Below, piece by piece: positions 55,027 to 64,000 of a stretch of DNA of 64,000 bases. The first letter of the stretch is position 1, and the number at the start of each line of letters is the position of its first letter. Where the stretch lies: assembly GCA_025210295.1 (NCBI GenBank), contig JAOASC010000026.1, forward strand, positions 1-64,000. The letters are read 5' to 3'. The translations under genes were made by a program, and so were the position numbers. The notes beneath the pieces are model-generated. The model ran no database searches, had not been told where the DNA came from, and saw nothing but the letters and a program-made list of their open reading frames with translations. The DNA is from Flavobacteriales bacterium (GTDB taxonomy: Bacteria; Bacteroidota; Bacteroidia; Flavobacteriales_D; Parvicellaceae).

Positions 55027-55958
55027 GCATTCATTTTTTTTATATTTTCTTTTATATATTGTTGTATAGTCATTTGCGGGGCCCAGCCTAATATCTGTTT
55101 AATTTTTGTTGTATCAGCAAATGTAATTTCAGCTTCGCCCTCTCTCTTGTCTATATGTAAGATGTTTTCAGGTGATATCAATTTTGCTAACTCTAGAATG
55201 CTTAAAGTACTTCCAAAACCTACATTAAACATGGTGTTAAGTTTGTTGGGATGAATTGAAGCAAGATAGTTAGCTCTTGCCAAATCCATAACATGAATGA
55301 AGTCCCTCTGCTGTTTGCCATCTCCAGTGACTAGAAGAGGTTGTTGATTATTATATTTATTTAAGAATATTCCTACGACACTGCTGTATGCATTAAATTT
55401 ATTGTCAGGGTTAAAACTTCTGTCCCCATATGGATTAAAATACCTCAAAGTAACATAATCAATAGGATATCTAGTTGAAATTAATTCTAAGTATTTTTCG
55501 AATTCATATTTCTGAAAGGCATAAGGACTTAGACAATCAATGCGTTCTTCTTCTGAAGTGGGAATTTGATTTGGTGTGCCATAGACAGCGCTAGAACCAC
55601 TGTAAATAATTCTAGGGAAATGTTGTTCTTTAATCATTAATTCAATAAGATGAATCGCTTGTGTTAAGTTGGCATCAATATGTTCTTTTATTAAATCAAA
55701 GCTTGGTTGAATCCTTGGAAGCGCAGCCAAATGAAATATAAGGTCGTAAGGTTTAAGGGAGGTTAATTCATTGCAAGAAGACAGGATGAATTTAAACCGT
55801 TCGTTATTAGTGTGGTGCTCAATGTTTTTTTTATTTCCTGTAGATAAATTGTCTAGTCCAGTTATATCCCAGTCTGTTTCTTGAATTAAAAAGTTAAGTA
55901 AGTTTGAGCCTATAAATCCAGCTACTCCAGTTATAAGTATGTTTTTTTTTTGTTTCAT
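55023..55958 (-). CDS. NAD(P)-dependent sugar epimerase (extended SDR)
   Basis: 311 residues. The Rossmann motif is ITGVAGFIGSNLL (about residues 9-21); the catalytic residues are the Ser of SGSSAVYG and the Tyr-Lys pair of YAFQK (about 147-151). This is the UDP-galactose 4-epimerase-like subclass; the ADP-heptose 6-epimerase HldD belongs to a close branch with a similar length. In a heptose operon it may act on the nucleotide-activated heptose, but the overall sequence resembles GalE-type or CDP-sugar enzymes at least as well, so its substrate is left open. Confidence 0.83.
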   Translation of the reverse strand: MKQKKNILITGVAGFIGSNLLNFLIQETDWDITGLDNLSTGNKKNIEHHTNNERFKFILSSCNELTSLKPYDLIFHLAALPRIQPSFDLIKEHIDANLTQAIHLIELMIKEQHFPRIIYSGSSAVYGTPNQIPTSEEERIDCLSPYAFQKYEFEKYLELISTRYPIDYVTLRYFNPYGDRSFNPDNKFNAYSSVVGIFLNKYNNQQPLLVTGDGKQQRDFIHVMDLARANYLASIHPNKLNTMFNVGFGSTLSILELAKLISPENILHIDKREGEAEITFADTTKIKQILGWAPQMTIQQYIKENIKKMNA

Positions 55959-55968
55959 TTATAACTAA

Positions 55969-56487
55969 TTATTTAGAATATTCGTCAAGCATAGCGTGAA
56001 GTATTACTTGGTGAAAGCATTCAACTATCCCGTAGCTATTAGAGTTAATGTAGAAATTAAGATCTCCTTTCGTTTTTAGTTTATTTGTTCTTTCAAATCC
56101 ACTAAGTGTGATTGTGTTAGCGCCAAGTTTATTTGCATAATCAACAGCATTGATTATGTTTTTGGAATTCCCAGAAGAGGATATGGCAATAAGTAAATCC
56201 TCTTTGTCCATGTATATTGATAGCCATTCTTTCATGGCGTTTTCATATCCGTAGTCATTTGCAAAACAGGTGATTAGTGAAGCGTCTGAAAAAGAGAATG
56301 TTTGAAAACGTCCAATCTTAGCATAATCTTCCATCATATGAGAGCATATCGAATTTGAACCTCCATTTCCAATAAAAAAAATTTTCCGCTTATTTTCTAT
56401 TAAGGATAATGATTTCTGAAAGGGGATAATAAAGTCATCACTATTAAAGTAATCGTTATATACTTTATTGTATAATTCTATTAGCAT
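55969..56487 (-). CDS. gmhA: Sedoheptulose 7-phosphate isomerase (GmhA-like SIS domain)
   Basis: 172 residues, a SIS domain with FIGNGGSNSICSHMMEDYAK, ISSSGNSKNIINAVDYAN and VECFHQVILHAML. The Glu and His residues at these positions and the shared length match GmhA. It converts sedoheptulose 7-phosphate to D-glycero-D-manno-heptose 7-phosphate, the first step of heptose synthesis. It starts within the end of the kinase gene (23-base overlap), so the two are coupled. Confidence 0.88.
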   Translation of the reverse strand: MLIELYNKVYNDYFNSDDFIIPFQKSLSLIENKRKIFFIGNGGSNSICSHMMEDYAKIGRFQTFSFSDASLITCFANDYGYENAMKEWLSIYMDKEDLLIAISSSGNSKNIINAVDYANKLGANTITLSGFERTNKLKTKGDLNFYINSNSYGIVECFHQVILHAMLDEYSK

Positions 56488-57355
56488 AATTAATTAGTTT
56501 TTCTCTTGTTACGGATTCTTCATTACAAAGCCATGTAGTGCTTAAGCTAGCAGCAAGAGAAGGTATTTTTAATATGTTTTGTTGTTTGATGTCTAAATGA
56601 GAGGCAATACAAGCAAAAGCAAAAAAAGTATCTCCAGCTCCTATTGTATCTATAATTTTAGACTTAATTGCGTCGTGTCTTATGATTTGTTGACCATTAG
56701 TGTATAAAGAGCCTTTAGAGCCTAAGGTTGTAAATAAATCTTTACAGTTAAGTTCATAATTGAAAATTTCAAAAGCTTGCTGGTCTGAACAAGAAGTCAT
56801 TTGTTTGTTTATTTGTAAACTAGCTTCTCTTAAGTCAAGGCTAACACTCTTTTTTTTGTGGTTTTTCCATTTGCTTAATCTGTTAAAACCAAAGTTGTAT
56901 GAATTTGTTTGGCACATTAAATGAAATCCATCTTCAATATTAATATTGTCACAGAAGCCATGACCAAAATCAGAAACAATTACAACATCATAATCGTTAA
57001 TATTTATGTCAATTTCTCCAAAGTTTTTATTGTCTATTTTGTTTAGTTCTAAATGCTTTTTTTTACCGTCTCTATCAATAAATCGAGTTTTAACAATCTC
57101 GTTGTTTGTGTTGGTTATTAAATCTACACTTTTTACAAAATCTTTAAGATGTCCTGCTATTGCTCCTGCGCCTCCATTTTGTTCAATTTTTTCTTTTCCT
57201 GTATATTTAAAAACAGGGCAAAAGGATTTCATTGATTGACCTTGGTATATCACTTCGATAAACTCATCAATAATTGTCTCGCCTACTACTAAGACCTCTA
57301 ATTGTTTTGCTTGTATTATGAAGTTGTTAACTAATTTTGTTATATCAGTTCTCAT
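56465..57355 (-). CDS. PfkB-type heptose kinase (HldA-like)
   Basis: 296 residues. PfkB signatures are the N-terminal GGAGAIAGHLKDF, and DTIGAGDTFFAFACI (about residues 241-255) with the catalytic Asp. The region between them has SDFGHGFCD. The kinase domain of HldE (HldA) phosphorylates heptose 7-phosphate at C1; here it is a separate protein, unlike the fused HldE of E. coli. It is the first gene of the heptose run. The operon order, kinase-isomerase-epimerase-nucleotidyltransferase-phosphatase, makes the heptose role likely. Confidence 0.85.
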   Translation of the reverse strand: MRTDITKLVNNFIIQAKQLEVLVVGETIIDEFIEVIYQGQSMKSFCPVFKYTGKEKIEQNGGAGAIAGHLKDFVKSVDLITNTNNEIVKTRFIDRDGKKKHLELNKIDNKNFGEIDININDYDVVIVSDFGHGFCDNINIEDGFHLMCQTNSYNFGFNRLSKWKNHKKKSVSLDLREASLQINKQMTSCSDQQAFEIFNYELNCKDLFTTLGSKGSLYTNGQQIIRHDAIKSKIIDTIGAGDTFFAFACIASHLDIKQQNILKIPSLAASLSTTWLCNEESVTREKLINYANRIIQ

Positions 57356-57422
57356 TGATTTGTTATAAAAAGTCTTTTGTTAGATGTTTCTTAAACATAA
57401 GTTTAATTTTCTAAAGATAAAA

Positions 57423-58229
57423 CTATTTTTTTAGGTATCGAATGAATTGAGCCTTTCTGATGATGTTTATTATTGATTTTCTTAAAGAAAATTTTGTATG
57501 ACTTGTTCTTTTTGAAAGAGAATTCGTGAATATTAATGAAAATCCATCTGGGGTTTTATTGGTCCAGTCTCCCATTTTTTTTAAGTATGTTGAGTACTCT
57601 TTGTCAGCCAAGCTAGTGATTGACTCTGGATGCAAAACCCTTAAATAAATGGGGGAGTTTTTTTTTGTGAATTCTATAGTTTTACCCCTGTAGTAATGGT
57701 GCGCTTCAGCATGGTTATTTTCAATTAGTAAAACATTATTGTTGATTTGTTGAATGTAGTCTTGAGCTAACCTACCATATTGAGCCAGAGCATTTTCACT
57801 TTTATGAATGCAACTATTAGGAAACCAAGGTTTAAATTCATTGGCAGTCAGTTTAGAAGTCCAATCAATATACCAATGATTAAGGTCTGTAATTATATCA
57901 CTTTTGCAATCTTTATAATGCTCTAATATAATGTCACTTATAATATCGTCATCATCAAGCCTAATAATGTACTCACTTTTGATATTGTTTTCAATTATAA
58001 AAGTTGTTGCTTTTTGGAGTTTAACTTCTTTAATGTCTTCAAACTTAATATGTATAAATCTAGGGTCATTTGCGTTTTCTGGCATTGATTCCCCTATAAT
58101 AATGGCTTTCCAGTTTTTATATTTTTGATTTAATAATGATTTAAAACATAGCTGTTGAAGCTCTTGACGTGTTTTAGTTAGATGTGATGAAGGGGTTAAA
58201 GGTATTATGAATAGAAAAGAATTCGCCAT
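57423..58229 (-). CDS. GT-A glycosyltransferase, rhamnosyltransferase-like
   Basis: 268 residues. The DxD region is IIRLDDDDIISD (about residues 89-100), the N-terminal half has QLCFKSLLNQKYKNWKAIII and the C-terminal half YLRVLHPESITSLADKEY. This matches the so-called putative rhamnosyltransferase/GT-A family of Bacteroidota polysaccharide loci. The sugar donor is unknown. It begins two bases after the ABC exporter gene and is 67 bases before the heptose kinase gene, so it might form part of the same transcript. Confidence 0.83.
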   Translation of the reverse strand: MANSFLFIIPLTPSSHLTKTRQELQQLCFKSLLNQKYKNWKAIIIGESMPENANDPRFIHIKFEDIKEVKLQKATTFIIENNIKSEYIIRLDDDDIISDIILEHYKDCKSDIITDLNHWYIDWTSKLTANEFKPWFPNSCIHKSENALAQYGRLAQDYIQQINNNVLLIENNHAEAHHYYRGKTIEFTKKNSPIYLRVLHPESITSLADKEYSTYLKKMGDWTNKTPDGFSLIFTNSLSKRTSHTKFSLRKSIINIIRKAQFIRYLKK

Positions 58230-58231
58230 TG

Positions 58232-60007
58232 TTATTGAACTGTAGATAGATGCTGAGATAAAGATAGGTCGCCTTTGTCTATTTTAAAGATTTTATTACA
58301 ATGCTTTAAAGTCGAAAGACGGTGGGCAATTATAATCATAGTAAGTTTTTTGTCTGATTTTGAAAGAAGTTGCAGGGTGTTAGTGATCTGTTTTTCAGTA
58401 TCCTGATCCAAAGCAGATGTGGCTTCGTCAAAAAATAAAATTTCAGCATCAGAATATAGTACTCTAGCAATTCCTATACGTTGTTTTTGTCCCCCAGAAA
58501 TCTGAGAACCAAGTTCCCCAACTTTTGTTTCTATTCCATTTGGAAGAGAATTAATAAGTTCTTCGAGGTTAGCATCCTTAATACAACGGTATATTTTATC
58601 AATGTCAATTAAATTTTCAGGAATTCCAAAGGCTATGTTTTCTTTTATTGAGCCATCAGTTAGAAATATTGATTGTTGAACATATCCAACTTTTTGTTGT
58701 AAGTCACTTTTTTGAAGTGTTTTTTTATTATCTATAAGAATTTTCCCGCTGGTTTGTTGTATTAGACCTAAAAGTATGTTCATTAAAGTGGTTTTTCCAG
58801 AGCCTGATTTCCCAATGATACCGATAGTATCTCCTTTCTGTATAGTAAATGAAATGTTGTTTAGAACTGGAGAACCTTTGGTGTATTCGAAAAAAAGGTT
58901 CTTAATTTCTATAGAGCTTTTAAATGACATTTCCTCAGAGGGTGTAGTCTTTTTTTCTTTTTGTATGTTGGATAAGGAGTGAGTAAGGAAGTTTAGTGTA
59001 TATTGATAGCTTTTGAAACTAAGAATTGATACAGTCATTTTGTTAAATGATGGGATTAATCTATAGGCAGATAAAGCAAATATACCTAAGAATTTAACAG
59101 TGTTGTTTTTGTCAATATCATAGATTATACCAATAAAAATTAATAGAGTAATAGATGAAATAATTGAGATCTCTATAACTTTTGCAGGAATAGACATGAA
59201 AGTAATGATTTTTGCACTTAAGTTTTTGTTTTCTTCTAAGACATTATCAAAATGGCTTGAGAAGAAATCTTTAGTGTTAGTTAGTATTACGTCAATGTAT
59301 CCAAAAATAGATTGTTGCGCTAAAGCATTTAGCTTGGGAATTAATAAGCTTTGTTTTTTTTGTGTTACCTGAATTTTTCTTTTTATATGTCGATAAAAAA
59401 GGAAAGTTATAGGTGCTATTGTAATAGATAAAAGTAGAATGATATTAGGGTTGTATAAAAAAAGTCCAAGTCCAATTATTGTAGCAACTATTAATTCATT
59501 GACAAAGGTAGATAAAGGAAGTATTACTGATTTAACGAAAAAGGAAGGTAGCGAATTTATTCTCCATACAACTTGGTTAGAATTGTGCTGCTTTAGCTTT
59601 AAAAAATCATGGTTTAAGTAACTCTTTAGAAGTGTCGAAGAAATGCCTGTTTGAAGGTTCATAGCAATAAAAGACTGTTTCCTTGTTAAAAATATCGAAG
59701 CAATATTCTTTGAGATAACTAGAAAGAATACTAAAAATAATATAAGTATGGTAAAGTTAGTTTCACTAGTGAAACCAAGAAAATTATATAAGTTTCTAAT
59801 TTTGTCATACTTCTGTATGTAGTTGTCTTCTAGTAGTAATAACAGTAAAGGTATGAATAAAGCAATACCAATTAAGTCAAATATTGAAGTTAGAAATGTG
59901 GTAAAGCCCAAAGAAATAACTGAACGTCTAAGTTTTTTTGGTAATAAATCAAAAATTTTTTTTAGCCTAATCCAAAAGAGAAAGCGCGCTATGTTTTTTC
60001 TGTTCAT
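58232..60007 (-). CDS. ABC-type lipid-linked glycan flippase (MsbA/PglK-like)
   Basis: 591 residues, a half-transporter with permease and ATPase in one chain. The membrane domain (about 1-330) has six helices. The ATPase has Walker A GKSGSGKTTLM, signature ISGGQKQRIGIAR, Walker B ILFFDEATSALD and H-loop IIIAHRLSTL. It belongs to the MsbA/PglK group, which moves lipid-linked oligosaccharides or lipid A from the inner to the outer leaflet. In this locus a PglK-like glycan flippase is the natural guess. It is the first gene of the minus arm; its promoter must lie in the 80-base gap at 60008-60087, which also contains a terminator for gdhA. Confidence 0.88.
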   Translation of the reverse strand: MNRKNIARFLFWIRLKKIFDLLPKKLRRSVISLGFTTFLTSIFDLIGIALFIPLLLLLLEDNYIQKYDKIRNLYNFLGFTSETNFTILILFLVFFLVISKNIASIFLTRKQSFIAMNLQTGISSTLLKSYLNHDFLKLKQHNSNQVVWRINSLPSFFVKSVILPLSTFVNELIVATIIGLGLFLYNPNIILLLSITIAPITFLFYRHIKRKIQVTQKKQSLLIPKLNALAQQSIFGYIDVILTNTKDFFSSHFDNVLEENKNLSAKIITFMSIPAKVIEISIISSITLLIFIGIIYDIDKNNTVKFLGIFALSAYRLIPSFNKMTVSILSFKSYQYTLNFLTHSLSNIQKEKKTTPSEEMSFKSSIEIKNLFFEYTKGSPVLNNISFTIQKGDTIGIIGKSGSGKTTLMNILLGLIQQTSGKILIDNKKTLQKSDLQQKVGYVQQSIFLTDGSIKENIAFGIPENLIDIDKIYRCIKDANLEELINSLPNGIETKVGELGSQISGGQKQRIGIARVLYSDAEILFFDEATSALDQDTEKQITNTLQLLSKSDKKLTMIIIAHRLSTLKHCNKIFKIDKGDLSLSQHLSTVQ

Positions 60008-60032
60008 CTGTATTCTATTGTCGTTTTATAAC

Positions 60033-60065
60033 AAAACCCCAATAATACTAAATTATTGGGGTTTT
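60033..60065. terminator. Terminator downstream of gdhA
   Basis: AAAACCCCAATAAT pairs perfectly with ATTATTGGGGTTTT around ACTAA. It lies just after the gdhA stop (60088) and before the ABC flippase gene on the same strand. Confidence 0.85.
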
Positions 60066-60087
60066 GGATTGAATTATTTGTTATTGT

Positions 60088-61494
<1,407 letters not shown>

Positions 61495-61533
61495 TTATCT
61501 AGGGTTATAAAACTGTAAAAAGTAATAGGGGTT

Positions 61534-62136
61534 TTAAATTTCAAACTTTTTATTAATTGTTTCAATAAAATCTAATAATTCCTCTTGTCCATCTTTACTT
61601 GTGGCCGAACTCACAAAAATTTGAGGAATTTCTTCCCATTGCTCAAACATTTTTGCTTTATAGTTTTCGATTGAGGTTTTCAGTGCGCTAGGTTTTAATT
61701 TATCAATTTTTGTGAAACACATCACAAAAGGAATGCCTCTTACCCCACAGTATTCCATGAACTCTAAGTCGATTTTTTGAGGAGGGATTCGAGAATCTAA
61801 TAAAACAAAAACGCAAAGGAGGTTTTTTCTGTTTTGTAAATATTCTACCGTGAAGTTGTGAAATGTAGCTCTGCTCTTTTTTGAGACTTTCGCATACCCA
61901 TAACCAGGGAGGTCTGCTAAATACCATTCTTTGTTAATTAAAAAATGATTGATTAGTTGAGTTTTTCCAGGTTTTCCAGATGTTTTAGCAAGTGAGTTTC
62001 TGTTGGTGAGCATGTTGATTAATGAAGACTTTCCAACGTTTGAACGTCCAATAAAAGCATATTCAGGTTTGTTTGGTTTTGGACATTTTTTGTAGTCGGA
62101 ATTGCTCATCGCAAATTCAGCAGATGTAATTTCCAT
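61534..62136 (-). CDS. engB: EngB/YsxC ribosome-assembly GTPase
   Basis: 200 residues, the family's usual length. The G motifs are intact: GRSNVGKSSLIN (G1), GKTQLIN with the switch Thr (G2), DLPGYGYA (G3), FTKIDKL (G4) and SSATSKDG (G5). EngB is an essential GTPase needed for 50S subunit maturation. It is transcribed away from mraZ, with 277 bases between them. Confidence 0.95.
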   Translation of the reverse strand: MEITSAEFAMSNSDYKKCPKPNKPEYAFIGRSNVGKSSLINMLTNRNSLAKTSGKPGKTQLINHFLINKEWYLADLPGYGYAKVSKKSRATFHNFTVEYLQNRKNLLCVFVLLDSRIPPQKIDLEFMEYCGVRGIPFVMCFTKIDKLKPSALKTSIENYKAKMFEQWEEIPQIFVSSATSKDGQEELLDFIETINKKFEI

Positions 62137-62350
62137 GGTGTTGTGTTTTAGTGTGCAAATGTAAGTAAAACTTAGGATTTAGCTGGAGGGAATTTTAAGC
62201 TTTCTATTGAGGTGCTAAAAAAAGAAGTTTATCAACATCTCCCCACTTTTTACCACTTTATAAAAATGTTTATTTTTCTTGTTTTTAAAGGGGTTTGTTT
62301 TGTTTTTGTTTGTTAAAGTTTGTAAAAGTTATTCACAAATTGTATTATTG

Positions 62351-62366
62351 TGGGGAAATGTGGGTA
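62351..62366 (+). promoter_or_regulatory. Probable MraZ operator
   Basis: TGGGG at 62351 and TGGGT at 62361 form a 10-bp-spaced direct repeat like the TGGGN-N5 repeats bound by MraZ in other bacteria. Only two repeats are clear. It lies about 50 bases before the mraZ start. Confidence 0.65.
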
Positions 62367-62374
62367 TAAACGTA

Positions 62375-62382
62375 TATTTTTG
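62375..62382 (+). promoter_or_regulatory. -7 promoter element of the mraZ operon
   Basis: TATTTTTG matches TAnnTTTG, 31 bases before the ATG at 62414. A TTG at 62348-62350 gives a 24-base spacer, slightly long. The MraZ repeats fall between the two elements, so the regulator could block the promoter. Confidence 0.5.
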
Positions 62383-62413
62383 TATCTGATTAAAACTGAG
62401 TGAAGTAAAAATA

Positions 62414-62872
62414 ATGACTGGTTTCATAGGAGAATATCATTGTAAAATCGACGCTAAGGGTAGGTTGCTCTTACCTGCGGAGATGCGCAAGCAATTGTCT
62501 GCTGAAGACCAGGGAACTTTTGTTATTTCTAGAGGTGTTGATGATTGTTTGTCTCTGTATCCTATGAGTGAATGGGAAGTAGTGATGGCTAAGCTTCGTA
62601 CATTAAATCGTTTTAAAGCAAAGGATAGAAAGTTTGCCCGAATGTTTCAAAAAGGTGCTACGAAAGTAGTCGCTGATTCTAACGAAAGAATACTCTTGCC
62701 AAAAGGGTTGTTAGGATGGGCAGGTGTTCAAAAGGAAATTGTCCTTGTTGCTAATGTGGATCTCTGGGAGATTTGGGATAAAACGAAGTATGAAGATCTT
62801 ATGGGAGAAGATTGGGAAGACTTTGATCAATTAGCAGCTGAAGTAATGGGCAATTCTGATTTGGATGACTGA
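62414..62872 (+). CDS. mraZ: MraZ transcriptional regulator
   Basis: 152 residues with two SpoVT-AbrB-like repeats: GEYHCKIDAKGRLLLPAEMR (about residues 6-25) and the second half with VVADSNERILLPKGLLG. MraZ binds the promoter of the division and cell wall (dcw) cluster and is encoded as its first gene. It overlaps rsmH by eight bases. The TGGG repeats upstream support autoregulation, as known in E. coli and others. Confidence 0.95.
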   Translation: MTGFIGEYHCKIDAKGRLLLPAEMRKQLSAEDQGTFVISRGVDDCLSLYPMSEWEVVMAKLRTLNRFKAKDRKFARMFQKGATKVVADSNERILLPKGLLGWAGVQKEIVLVANVDLWEIWDKTKYEDLMGEDWEDFDQLAAEVMGNSDLDD

Positions 62873-63773
62873 AAATAAATATCATATACCAGTATTATTA
62901 AAGGAGTCTGTGGATAACATGATTGTTGATCCAGATGGTGTGTACGTTGATGTGACGTTTGGAGGAGGAGGGCATTCTCGTTATGTGCTTTCTTGTCTGG
63001 GGAGCGGGCGTCTGATAGGTTTTGATCAAGATGAGGATGCAGAACAGAATTTGATAGAGGATGAGCGGTTTACGTTTGTACGTCAGAATTTTGGGTATTT
63101 AAAAAATTATTTAAGAATGCTTCCAGGGGTGTTGCCAGTGGATGGAGTGTTGGCTGATTTGGGGGTGTCTTCTCATCAGTTTGATACTGCTGAAAGAGGG
63201 TTTTCTTTTCGGTTTGATGTAGAGTTAGATATGCGAATGAATCGTGATGTGATGAAAACTGCTAAAGATGTGTTGATGGGGTATGAAGAGAGTGAGTTGA
63301 GGTATGTTTTTAAGGTTTATGGTGAGTTGTCTAATGCTTATAAAATAGCAAAGAGAGTTGTTGGGGCTAGAGAGGAGCGTGAGATAGGAACGATTGGAGA
63401 GTTGAAAGAGTTGATGGCTGGGCTTTATTTACCGCATAAGGAACATACTTTTTTTGCAAAGTTGTTTCAAGCGTTGAGAATAGAGGTTAATGATGAAATG
63501 AAGGTTTTGGAGCGTCTGTTGGAGCAGAGTGTAGAGGTGATAAAGAAAGGGGGGAGGTTCTCAGTAATTACTTATCATTCTCTAGAAGATAGGATGGTGA
63601 AGCGTTTTTTTAAGTCGGGTAATGTTGAGGGGAAACAAGAGAAAGATTTTTACGGGAATTTGATTCGGCCATTTAAAGAAGTGAATCGTAAGCCAATTGT
63701 GCCTTCTGATGAAGAGGTAATTGTAAATAATAGAGCTAGGAGTGCGAAGTTGAGGGTTGCAGAAAGAATATGA
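62865..63773 (+). CDS. rsmH: 16S rRNA m4C1402 methyltransferase RsmH
   Basis: 302 residues. The SAM site is VYVDVTFGGGGHSRYVLSCL (near residues 26-45) and the family motifs ADLGVSSHQFDTAERGFSF, HTFFAKLFQALRIEVNDEM and SVITYHSLEDRMVKRFF are all present. RsmH methylates N4 of C1402 in 16S rRNA. In the conserved dcw order it follows mraZ and precedes ftsL, as here. It overlaps its neighbours by eight and four bases. Confidence 0.96.
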   Translation: MTENKYHIPVLLKESVDNMIVDPDGVYVDVTFGGGGHSRYVLSCLGSGRLIGFDQDEDAEQNLIEDERFTFVRQNFGYLKNYLRMLPGVLPVDGVLADLGVSSHQFDTAERGFSFRFDVELDMRMNRDVMKTAKDVLMGYEESELRYVFKVYGELSNAYKIAKRVVGAREEREIGTIGELKELMAGLYLPHKEHTFFAKLFQALRIEVNDEMKVLERLLEQSVEVIKKGGRFSVITYHSLEDRMVKRFFKSGNVEGKQEKDFYGNLIRPFKEVNRKPIVPSDEEVIVNNRARSAKLRVAERI

Positions 63774-64000
63774 GTGATAAGAAAGTGAAAATATCAAATC
63801 CTATTAAAGGAGTGGTGTCTGGGGAGTTGCTGTTTAAGACAGGGGTTTTTCAGAATCTACCTTTTTTGCTTTATGTCACTTTGTTGATGATTTTGTATAT
63901 CGCTTATGGGTATTATGTAGATGCTACTGTTCATCAATATAGTAAAGAAGAGAAGCGAGCAGAAGAGTTGTATTCGGAGTTGCAGTCTTTAATGGAGGTG
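63770..64000 (+). CDS. ftsL: FtsL-like cell division protein, 5' part
   Basis: ATG at 63770 overlaps the rsmH stop (ATGA). The 77 visible residues have a cytoplasmic segment (1-30), a single membrane helix (about 33-53, FLLYVTLLMILYIAYGYYV) and the start of a periplasmic coiled coil (EEKRAEELYSELQSL), the layout of FtsL, which joins FtsB and FtsQ at the division site. Sequence conservation in FtsL is low, so the assignment rests on the position after rsmH and on topology. The 3' end is outside the window. Confidence 0.75.
   Translation, partial: MSDKKVKISNPIKGVVSGELLFKTGVFQNLPFLLYVTLLMILYIAYGYYVDATVHQYSKEEKRAEELYSELQSLMEV

Noticed and set aside
42682-60007. Insertion sequence or integrase in the glycan locus
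   Set aside because: No transposase, integrase or pair of terminal repeats was found in spite of the rearranged structure.

Overview
The window is a chromosomal segment from a low-GC member of the Bacteroidota, most likely order Flavobacteriales. Three things point there. Several secreted proteins end in type IX secretion (T9SS) sorting domains of type A or type B. Many genes have a TAnnTTTG -7 promoter element, in several cases with an upstream TTG. The gene families are also typical: DUF5689/TonB receptor pairs, PadR-PspC-DUF2807, SpoIIE phosphatases with Reg_prop propellers, and DUF4920. No T9SS machinery, tRNA, integrase, transposase or CRISPR array was seen.

Layout. 1-135: 3' end of a 5S rRNA gene and its terminator, the tail of an rRNA operon. 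0.2-17.7 kb: mostly minus-strand envelope and secreted functions (TlpA-like thioredoxin lipid/periplasmic protein, a two-gene ABC system, an M1 aminopeptidase, a seven-PKD adhesin-like protein, a large T9SS protein of unknown function, an exonuclease/endonuclease/phosphatase enzyme), with RNase P RNA at about 12.87-13.24 kb and a structured RNA candidate at about 4.49-4.70 kb. 17.8-28.4 kb: a plus-strand run with a TonB-dependent receptor, a DUF5689 lipoprotein, two T9SS cargo proteins and a very large sensor phosphatase. 28.4-31.1 kb: a PadR-PspC-DUF2807 operon preceded by a perfect 12-bp inverted repeat overlapping the promoter. 31.1-42 kb: metabolic and envelope housekeeping genes, including peptide deformylase, an S9 oligopeptidase, an RlmG-like methyltransferase, a fatty acid hydroxylase-type enzyme and a second SpoIIE phosphatase.

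42.0-60.0 kb: a surface-glycan locus with two opposing arms. The plus arm has a UDP-GlcNAc 2-epimerase, glycosyltransferases, a PIG-L deacetylase and two left-handed beta-helix acyltransferases. The minus arm has an ABC flippase, a GT-A glycosyltransferase, a heptose activation set (HldA-like kinase, GmhA isomerase, GmhB phosphatase, nucleotidyltransferase, sugar epimerase), a large membrane protein and a GT-B-like protein. Where the arms meet, the sequence holds at least five decayed genes: a truncated GT4-like gene, a formyltransferase with three frame changes, a truncated asparagine synthetase with a frameshift and a nonsense codon, a truncated GT2, and a hexapeptide acetyltransferase with three lesions. 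This is the most informative hidden structure in the window and suggests recent remodelling of the glycan.

60-64 kb: glutamate dehydrogenase, the ribosome-assembly GTPase EngB, and the start of the division/cell wall cluster (mraZ, rsmH, ftsL-like) with two 10-bp-spaced TGGG repeats upstream of mraZ, a probable MraZ operator.

All family assignments come from reading motifs and overall sequence; no database search was run.
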